The notes below the pieces were generated by a model. The model made no database searches, had not been told where the DNA came from, and saw only the letters and a program-made list of their open reading frames with translations. A DNA stretch of 64,000 nt from Demequina litoralis (GTDB lineage: Bacteria; Actinomycetota; Actinomycetes; Actinomycetales; Demequinaceae): assembly GCF_030418455.1 (NCBI RefSeq), contig NZ_JAUHPW010000009.1:1-64000 (forward strand). The letters are read 5' to 3'. Every line of letters starts with the position of its first letter. Within the stretch, counting starts at the first letter, position 1. The position numbers were made by a program, and so were the translations under genes. Shown piece by piece: positions 57,824-64,000 of the stretch.

Positions 57824-58644
57824 CGCAGCCTCTTCCGCAGGACGTTCGAGGCGAGCTCGATGAGGATCACCACGATGAGGATCTCCAGGATGATGGTCGA
57901 CAGGGCGTCGTAGCGGTAGAAGCCGCGCATCTCGTCGATGAGGCGGCCGATGCCGCCCGCGCCCACGAGACCGAGGATCGCCGAGATGCGCACGTTGAGC
58001 TCGAGCGAGTACAGCACCTGGGACGCGAGCGCGGGCCAGGTCTGCGGCAGCGCGGTGAGCCTGTTGATCTGCGTCTGCGTGCCGCCCGCGGCGCGCCCCG
58101 CCTCCATGTAGGAGGAGTCCGCGGAGTCGATCGCCTCGGAGACGAGCTTCACGACGATGCCGATGTCGAACAGCACGAGCGTGATGACGCCCGGGAGGGT
58201 GCCGACGCCGACCATCGCCACCAGCACCGTCGCGTACACGAGGTCCGGGACCGCACGGATGACGTTCAGCACGAAGCGCACGGCCGCACGGACCGGGGCG
58301 TTCGGGTTGGTGGGGCGGGCGGCCCACAGCGACAGCGGCACGGCGAGGACGGCCGAGATCGCGGCGCCGACGACCGCCATCTGAAGCGTCTCGAGAAGCG
58401 GCTGCCAGGTGCGCGGCAGGACCGAGAGGTCGGGCACGAGCATCTGGCCGATGCGGTCGGCGCCGTTGGTCCAGTTGTCCGCGATCGCGCCGAGGTCGAT
58501 CTCGACGCCGCCCAGGGCGGGCGTCGCGGTCGCGGCGGTGAGCACGGCGAGCACGGCGACGATGCGCGCGGTGCGGGGCCACGTCCGCGGGCGCGGAGGA
58601 ATCGCTTGCGCCGGCCGCTCCGCAGCCTCTGCGACGGTGGTCAT
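57820..58644 (-). CDS. phnE: phosphonate-type ABC transporter permease PhnE (first copy)
   Basis: This 274-residue membrane subunit has YSLELNVRISAILGLVGAGGIGRLIDEM and IDSADSSYMEAGRAAGGTQTQI as the PhnE core. Four bases separate it from the phnC stop codon, and it overlaps its partner permease, completing a C-E-E unit. Confidence 0.9.
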   Translation of the reverse strand: MTTVAEAAERPAQAIPPRPRTWPRTARIVAVLAVLTAATATPALGGVEIDLGAIADNWTNGADRIGQMLVPDLSVLPRTWQPLLETLQMAVVGAAISAVLAVPLSLWAARPTNPNAPVRAAVRFVLNVIRAVPDLVYATVLVAMVGVGTLPGVITLVLFDIGIVVKLVSEAIDSADSSYMEAGRAAGGTQTQINRLTALPQTWPALASQVLYSLELNVRISAILGLVGAGGIGRLIDEMRGFYRYDALSTIILEILIVVILIELASNVLRKRLR

Positions 58645-58648
58645 GACG

Positions 58649-59476
58649 TCACTCCCCCAGCCGGTCGCGCGACTGCACGGGCCGCCCGTAGATCGCCTCG
58701 AAGTCGGCGTCGGTGGCCGATGCGGCGGGGCCGTCGTAGACGACCTCGCCCGCGCGCAGCCCGATCATGCGGGTCGTGTACTGCCGGGCCAGGTCCATGA
58801 GATGGAGGTTGACCAGCACGGTGAGCCCGCGCGACGCGTTGATGGAGGCGAGGTCGGCCATGACCGAGTGCGCGGTGGGCGGGTCGAGGCTCGCGACGGG
58901 CTCGTCGGCGAGCATGACGGCAGGCTCCTGGCTGAGCGCACGCGCGATCGCGACGCGCTGCTTCTGGCCGCCTGAGAGCGCGCCGGCGCGGTGCCAGACC
59001 TTCTCGAGCATCCCCACGGAGTCGAGCGAGCGCATCACCATGTCGCGGTCGACGTCGGACGCCAGCCCGAGCATCGTCCGCCATGTCGGCATGTGGGAGA
59101 ACCGGCCGACCAGCGCGTTGTGGAACACGCTCGCACGGTCGGCGAGGTTGAAGCCCTGGAAGATCATGCCGATGTCGCCGCGAGCCTCGCGCAGCGCGCG
59201 GCCGCGCAGCTCGCTGACCGCGTGCGGTCCGACGGCCACGCGGCCGGACGTGGGCGGCACCAGCCCGTTGATCGTGCGGATCATCGTGGACTTGCCCGAC
59301 CCGGACAGCCCGACGATCGCCACCATCTCGCCTGCCTCGATGCGGAGCGAGACGCCCTTGAGCGCCGTCACGCCGTTGGGGTAGCGGACGGTGACCTCGT
59401 CGAGCTCGATGGGCCACGGCCCGGAGGCCGAGGGCGTCGTGCCCCCGGCCTCCGGTCGCGTGGAGAGGTCGCTCAT
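58649..59476 (-). CDS. phnC: phosphonate-type ABC transporter ATPase PhnC
   Basis: This 275-residue ATPase has Walker [11 protein letters not shown]-loop [11 protein letters not shown], signature [15 protein letters not shown], Walker [14 protein letters not shown] and H-loop NLHLMDLA. An N-terminal extension of about 20 residues (Ser/Thr/Pro/Gly-rich) distinguishes it from the other PhnC in the window. Its ATG overlaps the phnD stop by one base (TGATG), so this operon lacks the hairpin seen after the other binding-protein genes. Confidence 0.93.
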   Translation of the reverse strand: MSDLSTRPEAGGTTPSASGPWPIELDEVTVRYPNGVTALKGVSLRIEAGEMVAIVGLSGSGKSTMIRTINGLVPPTSGRVAVGPHAVSELRGRALREARGDIGMIFQGFNLADRASVFHNALVGRFSHMPTWRTMLGLASDVDRDMVMRSLDSVGMLEKVWHRAGALSGGQKQRVAIARALSQEPAVMLADEPVASLDPPTAHSVMADLASINASRGLTVLVNLHLMDLARQYTTRMIGLRAGEVVYDGPAASATDADFEAIYGRPVQSRDRLGE

Positions 59477-60483
59477 CACTCGCTGAAGCGGGCGTTGACC
59501 TGTCGGGCGAGGTCGATCGCGTCGGCGTCGGCCGGGACCCAGTCGGTCTGGCTGAAGAGGTTCTGCAGGGTCTCCGGGTCGACCTCCGAGAAGCCGTCCA
59601 TGAGGTCCGTGATCGCGGTACGCAGGTCCTCGGGCAGCTCGTCGGAGAGGACCACGCCGCCGTTGGGGTACATCTCCGACAGGCCGAAGACGACGACCTT
59701 CTCGCCGAGGTCGGGGACCTCGGCGGTGTCGATCGACGAGCGGGCGTCCCAGTACGCGAAGCCGACCTCGGCGTCGCCGTTGTAGACCGCCATGATGAGC
59801 GTGTCGTTGCCGGTCACGGGGACCTGGTCGAGCGAGTCGATGTCGACGCCCTGCTCCTCGAGCGCGAGGACCGGGAGCTGGTAGCCGGCCGGCGAGGTGG
59901 TGTTGCCGAACGCGACCGCGGTGCCCTCCTCGATGAGGCCGAGCTTGTCGACGGCGATCGGGCCCACGCCGGCGTTGTCCTCGCCCGCGGCGACGCCGTT
60001 GCAGTAGAGGAAGGTCTGGCCGGTAGCCGCATAGGTGGCCTCGACGGGCTCGTCGTCGCAGTACTTGTCGGGGTTCGAGGTGAAGAACATCGAGGCGTAC
60101 TGGGAGGCGCCGTAGCGCACGTCCTGGAGCACCGCGTGAGCGCCGTACATGTCCTCGGCGGCCGCGAGCGAGCCGGCGTCCGCGATCGCGATCTGCGCCT
60201 GGCCCGAGCCGATCGCCTCGACGGCGGCCTGGTAGTCCTTGGTCACGACGCCCTCGACCGTGATGCCGAGCTCGGCGGACAGGTAGTCGGTGAGCGGCTC
60301 GACCGAGGTGACGAGGTCCTGGACGTTCTCGTTCGGGATGAGCGCGAGGGTGATCTCGCTGGGCCACTCCGTGCCGGCGGCTCCGGCGGTCGACTCGGGC
60401 TCTGCACCGGCGTCGCTGCTGCAGCCGGCGAGCGCGACGAGGGCCGAGGCCGCGAGGCCGGCGGTGAGGATCGTGGAACGCAT
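59476..60483 (-). CDS. phnD: phosphate/phosphonate-binding lipoprotein PhnD
   Basis: This 335-residue binding protein begins [24 protein letters not shown], with lipobox LAGC (Cys near residue 21). PhnD marks are [36 protein letters not shown] and [18 protein letters not shown]. Where the other PhnD here has GPIAMW, this one has DAGSL, so the ligand pocket may differ. AAAGG precedes the ATG; one base separates it from the HAD stop. Confidence 0.9.
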   Translation of the reverse strand: MRSTILTAGLAASALVALAGCSSDAGAEPESTAGAAGTEWPSEITLALIPNENVQDLVTSVEPLTDYLSAELGITVEGVVTKDYQAAVEAIGSGQAQIAIADAGSLAAAEDMYGAHAVLQDVRYGASQYASMFFTSNPDKYCDDEPVEATYAATGQTFLYCNGVAAGEDNAGVGPIAVDKLGLIEEGTAVAFGNTTSPAGYQLPVLALEEQGVDIDSLDQVPVTGNDTLIMAVYNGDAEVGFAYWDARSSIDTAEVPDLGEKVVVFGLSEMYPNGGVVLSDELPEDLRTAITDLMDGFSEVDPETLQNLFSQTDWVPADADAIDLARQVNARFSE

Positions 60484-60484
60484 A

Positions 60485-61195
60485 TCAGACGTGCCTTTCA
60501 TGAGGGAAGGTTGTGCCGGGTGGCACGATCTCGTCGGGCGCCGCACCGGCCGCCCACGCTTCGATCGCGGGGTAGAGCAGCTCGAGCCGCTCCCCTGCGA
60601 AGGTGACCTGGGCTGCACCGTGCGCAGCGGCGGGGCCCACGAGGGCCGTGTCCGCGCCGCGCTCGCGCGCCGGCGCCAGGTCGAACTCGTCGATGTCTCC
60701 GACGGAGAGCACCGGACCGCGCATGAGCGCGACGTCGATCACCGCCGCGATCCCTGCGGGCTTGCGCGCGGAGCAGACGCGGCGGGAGAAGACGCCGTCG
60801 GCGCCGAGCGCCTCGAGCGCCTCGGCGATGCGGGTGTCGGGAGCGTTCGTGACGAGCACGAGCTCGGCGTGGCGGGCGAGCCGCGCGAGGAACTCGCCGA
60901 GCCCGGGCGGGGCGACGACCGGCGCCTCGTCCGTCGCGAGGAGGTCGCGGCTGCGCAGGTATCCGGCAGACATGGTCTGCTGGTCGATCCCGACGGCCTC
61001 GGCCGCCGAGGCGACCGCGTGGTACGCGTCGCGGTACAGGCCGGGCTCCGTCGCGAGCCGAGACCGCTCGACCGCGGCCGCCTCGGCGAATCCCTCCACC
61101 CCGGCGAGCTCGTCGACCGCACGGACGTACGCGTCGAGGGGCCCGTCACCGAGGGCGAGGGTCCCGTCGAAGTCGAAGATCACGGTTCGCGGCAC
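60485..61195 (-). CDS. HAD-family hydrolase, probable phosphatase
   Basis: This 236-residue hydrolase has motif I VIFDFDGTLALGD, motif II LVLVTNAP, a Lys region with SARKPAGIAAV and motif IV LSVGDIDEFDLAPARERGADTALV. The cap inserted after motif I is helical (class I). It resembles phosphoglycolate-phosphatase/phosphonatase-like enzymes but lacks a clear phosphonatase Schiff-base Lys in the cap, so a phosphate ester is the likelier substrate. The GTG start has GGAGGA upstream. First gene of the unit with phnDCEE and the SIS regulator, it may dephosphorylate the imported compound. Confidence 0.87.
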   Translation of the reverse strand: MPRTVIFDFDGTLALGDGPLDAYVRAVDELAGVEGFAEAAAVERSRLATEPGLYRDAYHAVASAAEAVGIDQQTMSAGYLRSRDLLATDEAPVVAPPGLGEFLARLARHAELVLVTNAPDTRIAEALEALGADGVFSRRVCSARKPAGIAAVIDVALMRGPVLSVGDIDEFDLAPARERGADTALVGPAAAHGAAQVTFAGERLELLYPAIEAWAAGAAPDEIVPPGTTFPHERHV

Positions 61196-61222
61196 AGGCT
61201 TCCTCCGGTCGGCTCGCTTGTC

Positions 61223-61237
61223 TGGACGATGCGTCCA
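61223..61237. promoter_or_regulatory. palindrome TGGAC-GATGC-GTCCA upstream of the HAD-phn unit
   Basis: This perfect five-base-arm palindrome contains GGACGATGCG, a variant of the dispersed motif, and lies about 30 bases before the HAD start codon. Confidence 0.45.
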
Positions 61238-61270
61238 AAGTAGCGGCCCGATGTGGACGGAATGGCCACG

Positions 61271-61289
61271 AACAGGTGAACATCCTGTT
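61271..61289. promoter_or_regulatory. inverted repeat AACAGG-N7-CCTGTT, candidate RpiR operator
   Basis: The AT-richer repeat lies between recO and the HAD-phn unit, about 75 bases before the HAD start. It also contains one GTTCACC (PhoP-box half-site) on the minus strand. Binding by the SIS regulator of this unit is inferred from position. Confidence 0.5.
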
Positions 61290-61348
61290 AAATAACGCGG
61301 TGATGCGTGGGCGCGGGGCGGCCGCCGCCCTCCGACCGGCCCCCTCGT

Positions 61349-62080
61349 TCAGGACCGGTCGACGTGGCCGAGGCTGCGCACCTTGCGCTCGAGGTGGAAC
61401 TGCGCGAAGGCGGCGATCAGGCCCGCGGCCTCCTTGCGGTGGCGCCCGTCGGAGACGTCCGCGGTCCCCCAGTCGCCCGAGAGCAGCGCCTCGAGCAGGG
61501 AGAAGGTCTCGGGGGCGGGCGCGGCCGCGCCCGGCGGCCGGCACGACTCGCACACCGCGCCGCCCTCGCCCACCACGAACGCACGGTGCGGGCCCTCGCG
61601 GCCGCAGCTCGCGCAGTCGTGGAAGCTCGCCTCGTAGCCCGCGTGCGCGAGCGAGCGCAGCAGGAAGCTGTCGAGGACGAGGCCCGGCTCGTGGTCGCGG
61701 CGGCTCAGCGCGCCGAGCGCGCCGTGGAGCAGGCGGTACTGCTCCCACGCGGGCTCGCGCTCGTGATCCACGAGCTTGTCGGCCGTCTCGACCATCGCGG
61801 TGGCGGCCGTGTACATCCCGTAGTCCTCGGCGATGCGGCGCGCGTACGGCTCCTTGGTCTCCACCTGGCTCACGATGTCGAGGTTGCGGCCCTCGTACAG
61901 CTGGACGTCGACGAGCATGAACGGCTCCATGCGGGACCCGATCCGGCTCGAGGTGCGGCGCACGCCCTTCGCGACCGCCCGGACCTTGCCGTGGCGCCGC
62001 GTGAGCATCGTGACGATGCGGTCCGCCTCACCCAGCTTGTGGGTGCGGAGGACGATCGCGTCGTCTCGGTAGAGGGGCAC
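61349..62080 (-). CDS. recO: DNA repair protein RecO
   Basis: This 243-residue protein loads RecA in gap repair. It has an N-terminal OB fold (about residues 1-80, [39 protein letters not shown]), then a helical domain with a zinc site [10 protein letters not shown] ... CESCR near residues 157-182. The start is GTG. The gene is separated from uppS by the HAD-phn-rpiR unit. Confidence 0.93.
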   Translation of the reverse strand: MPLYRDDAIVLRTHKLGEADRIVTMLTRRHGKVRAVAKGVRRTSSRIGSRMEPFMLVDVQLYEGRNLDIVSQVETKEPYARRIAEDYGMYTAATAMVETADKLVDHEREPAWEQYRLLHGALGALSRRDHEPGLVLDSFLLRSLAHAGYEASFHDCASCGREGPHRAFVVGEGGAVCESCRPPGAAAPAPETFSLLEALLSGDWGTADVSDGRHRKEAAGLIAAFAQFHLERKVRSLGHVDRS

Positions 62081-62099
62081 CGGACCATTGTCCCGCGCG

Positions 62100-62774
62100 T
62101 CAGGCGCGCTCCCGATCCACGGCGCGCGCGAGCCCGTCGAGCAGCAGGTCGAGCCCGTAGTCGAACGAGTCCCCGAAGTTGAAGCCGGGCTGCATCGCGT
62201 GCTCCATCGCGAAGCGCGTCATCATCGGATAGGCGCCCGGATCGAAGGCCGCGGCGATCTCCCCCGCCAGCTCCGCGTCCTCGTCCCCGCGCTGCACCGC
62301 GAGGTTGGCCTCCTGCATCGCGAAGCCGTAGACGAAGCTGTCGAGCACCGCGTAGGCGTGCGCCACGAGCGGCAGCGGCATCCCGGCACGGTCGAGGGCG
62401 ACCAGCACCGACTCGTGATGCGCGAGCAGCTCGGGGCCCGGGTGGTGCCGGGACTCGAGCAGCGGCACGGACCAGGGATGACGGCCGAGGACCTCGCGCG
62501 CGGAGCGGCAGCGCACCCGCAGGGCCTCCTGCCATGGGAGGTCCACGGGCGGCTTCGCGATCTCGGAGAACACGACGTCGACCATGCCGTCGAGCAGCGC
62601 CTCCTTGCCGTCGACGTGGTGGTAGATCGTCATCGGCTTGGTGCCGAGCTCGTCCGCGAGCTTGCGGATCGTGAGCGCCTCGATCCCGTCGCGGTCGGCG
62701 AGATCCATCGCGGCGGCGAGGATCCGCTCGCGCGACAGTCGCGGCTTGCGCACATCCTGCCTGGTATCCGACAT
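62100..62774 (-). CDS. TetR/AcrR-family repressor
   Basis: This 224-residue regulator has an N-terminal helix-turn-helix (about residues 14-60, [36 protein letters not shown]) and a TetR class C-terminal ligand domain. It is divergent from an oxidoreductase, and two identical palindromes lie between the starts, so it very probably represses both. The inducer is unknown. Confidence 0.92.
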   Translation of the reverse strand: MSDTRQDVRKPRLSRERILAAAMDLADRDGIEALTIRKLADELGTKPMTIYHHVDGKEALLDGMVDVVFSEIAKPPVDLPWQEALRVRCRSAREVLGRHPWSVPLLESRHHPGPELLAHHESVLVALDRAGMPLPLVAHAYAVLDSFVYGFAMQEANLAVQRGDEDAELAGEIAAAFDPGAYPMMTRFAMEHAMQPGFNFGDSFDYGLDLLLDGLARAVDRERA

Positions 62775-62797
62775 TCTTGCCTCCAGCCCTTGCGGTT

Positions 62798-62845
62798 CGT
62801 ACTAAGTACGCCTACGGTCGAGCATAGCAACTCGTACTAAGTACG
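62798..62845. promoter_or_regulatory. two identical TetR operators
   Basis: CGTACTAAGTACG, a perfect palindrome around its central A, occurs at 62798-62810 and 62833-62845, 35 bases apart. Each copy probably covers one of the two divergent promoters. Confidence 0.88.
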
Positions 62846-62871
62846 ATTGCGTGACACACGGGGAGGAAACC

Positions 62872-63963
62872 ATGAACGCCAGCACCACCGCCCAGGCCGC
62901 AGCCGCCGCCTCGGCCGCCACCATCGCCGCCGCCGCTTCCGCCAGCGACGCCACGTCCATCACCGAGGGGGACACCACCATGCGCGCAGCCGTCCAGCGC
63001 CGCTACGCCGGCCCGGAGGAGATCCACCTCGACACCGTGCCGGTTCCGCAGCCCGGCGACGGCGAGGTCCTCGTCGAGGTCCACGCCGCGGGCGTCGACC
63101 GCGGCGTGTGGCACCTCGCCACGGGCCGCCCGCTCGTGATCCGCGCGATCGGCTTCGGCCTGCGCCGTCCCAAGCAGCCCGTCCAGGGCTCGGACCTCGC
63201 CGGCGTCGTCTCCGCCGTGGGCGCCGGGGTCACCCGGTTCGCCGTGGGCGACGAGGTCTTCGGCACCGCCGACGGCTCGTTCGCCCAGTTCGCGATCGCC
63301 AAGGAGGAGCGGCTCGCACTCAGGCCCGAGGCTGCGGGGATCGCCGACGCGGCCGCCATGCCCGTGTCCGCGGTCACCGCGCTCCAGGCGGTCCAGGACT
63401 GCGCCAAGGTCGAGGCCGGCCAGCGCGTGCTGATCCTGGGCGCGTCGGGTGGCGTCGGCTCGTTCGCGGTGCAGATCGCCGTCGCGGCCGGGGCCCACGT
63501 CACCGGCGTCGCCAGCGCCGCGAAGGCCGAGCTGGTGCTCGAGCTGGGCGCGGAGCGCGTCATCGACTACCGGACCACCGAGGTGACCGAGCTCGACGAG
63601 TCCTTCGACGTGATCATCGACGCGGGCAGCCTCACCTCGCTGCGCCGCCTGCGCCGCATCCTGTCCCCCACCGGCACGCTCGTCATGGTCGGAGGCGAGG
63701 GCGGCGACGCCCTGGTGGGCGGCAGCGGCCGCACCCTGTGGGCGCCGCTCGTCTCGCTGTTCGCCTCGCAGCGCCTCATGGGCTTCGTGTCCGCCACGAC
63801 CACGGAGCGCCTCGAGCGCGTGAGGGACCTCGTCGACGCGGGCAGCGTCCGCGCCGCGGTCAGCCGCACGTACCCGCTCGAGCGCGCCGGCGACGCCGTC
63901 ACCGACCTGGCCGCGGGCATCGTCTCCGGCAAGGCCGCCGTCCTCGTCCGCGACGCCCGCTGA
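62872..63963 (+). CDS. NAD(P)-dependent quinone oxidoreductase/zinc-type alcohol dehydrogenase family
   Basis: This MDR-superfamily reductase has 363 residues from the first start. The catalytic domain shows MRAAVQRRYAGPEEIHL, GSDLAGVVSAVGAGVTRFAVGDEVFG and the nucleotide-binding motif VLILGASGGVGSFAVQIA. It lacks zinc-ligand Cys residues, so it is of the quinone-reductase type. The first ATG (62872) has a strong GGGGAGGA and adds a 36-residue Ala/Ser/Thr-rich leader before the family's usual start at 62980, which also has GAGGGGGA upstream. Both forms could be made. It is controlled by the divergent TetR protein. Confidence 0.9.
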   Translation: MNASTTAQAAAAASAATIAAAASASDATSITEGDTTMRAAVQRRYAGPEEIHLDTVPVPQPGDGEVLVEVHAAGVDRGVWHLATGRPLVIRAIGFGLRRPKQPVQGSDLAGVVSAVGAGVTRFAVGDEVFGTADGSFAQFAIAKEERLALRPEAAGIADAAAMPVSAVTALQAVQDCAKVEAGQRVLILGASGGVGSFAVQIAVAAGAHVTGVASAAKAELVLELGAERVIDYRTTEVTELDESFDVIIDAGSLTSLRRLRRILSPTGTLVMVGGEGGDALVGGSGRTLWAPLVSLFASQRLMGFVSATTTERLERVRDLVDAGSVRAAVSRTYPLERAGDAVTDLAAGIVSGKAAVLVRDAR

Positions 63964-63975
63964 GCGCGTCTCCAC

Positions 63976-63986
63976 CGCATCGTCCC
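63976..63986 (-). repeat. dispersed motif copy at the right edge
   Basis: CGCATCGTCCC lies 13 bases past the oxidoreductase stop codon. CAGGAGA at 63989-63995 may be the ribosome site of a gene beyond the window. Confidence 0.75.
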
Positions 63987-64000
63987 GACAGGAGAACCCG

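Noticed and set aside
61271-61289. Full PhoP (phosphate) box before the HAD-phn unit
   Set aside because: Only one GTTCACC half-site is present and the 11-base direct-repeat spacing is lacking. The inverted repeat fits a dimeric regulator better.
1-64000. CRISPR array, insertion sequence, prophage or rRNA
   Set aside because: No regularly spaced repeats, transposase, integrase, phage structural gene or rRNA sequence was found. The direct repeats at 16718 and 19443 are single copies 2.7 kb apart.

Overview
The window is high-GC DNA with dense, mostly minus-strand operons, many GTG starts, frequent 1-4 base stop/start overlaps and several apparently leaderless promoters. The gene set (dnaG, dgt, dusB, glycyl-tRNA synthetase, recO, uppS, ROK and XRE/MmyB regulators, GH53/GH35/GH36 enzymes with ABC sugar importers) fits an actinobacterium. 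I infer a soil or plant-polymer-degrading member of the Micrococcales (Cellulomonadaceae, Promicromonosporaceae or Demequinaceae-like), but the genus cannot be read from the sequence.

Left part, about 0.1-16.7 kb. A first sugar-type ABC importer (lipoprotein plus two permeases, 172-3395) has no enzyme gene. Upstream lies an azoreductase whose reading frame runs without a stop into the lipoprotein gene. After an aldo/keto reductase and a cyclophilin-like protein comes a divergent unit: an XRE/MmyB regulator opposite a CMD-cupin-DUF2255 operon whose last gene carries an in-frame amber codon. Next is an alpha-galactoside operon (14829 down to 8039): two permeases, a binding protein, GH36 alpha-galactosidase and a ROK regulator, divergent from a DHA2-type MFS exporter.

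Middle part, about 16.7-35.4 kb. A dinB/SDR segment lies between two 46-47 bp direct repeats (16718-16764, 19443-19488). A nucleoside-diphosphate-sugar-epimerase-like protein and a CE7 esterase follow. Then comes a beta-galactan locus: a secreted multidomain GH53 endo-galactanase, an AraC regulator, a GH35 beta-galactosidase, and an operon of binding protein, two permeases and a DUF5107-TPR protein. The inferred flow is galactan cleavage outside the cell, oligosaccharide import, then beta-galactosidase cleavage inside.

Right part, about 35.5-64 kb, is mostly chromosomal backbone. It holds tRNA-Ile2(CAU), CsbD, tRNA-Asn, a phnDCEE transporter, dnaG, a DUF6941/two membrane proteins/DUF368 unit, dgt, dusB, YibE/F, glycyl-tRNA synthetase, a Zur-regulated znuACB-zur-DedA operon, uppS, recO, and a TetR-controlled oxidoreductase with two perfect operators. 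Between recO and uppS, which are often neighbours in actinobacteria, sits a six-gene unit: HAD phosphatase, phnD, phnC, phnE, phnE and an RpiR/SIS regulator. This looks like a self-contained system for taking up and sensing a phosphorylated or phosphonate compound.

Three features are not explained by ordinary annotation. A dispersed GGGACGATGCG(CGGG) motif recurs many times from about 36 kb to the right edge and is nearly absent from the sugar loci. Strong GC hairpins lie directly behind the binding-protein gene in four of the five transporter operons. A 435-bp region between dusB and the YibE/F gene is rich in inverted repeats. No CRISPR array, transposase or rRNA gene was seen.
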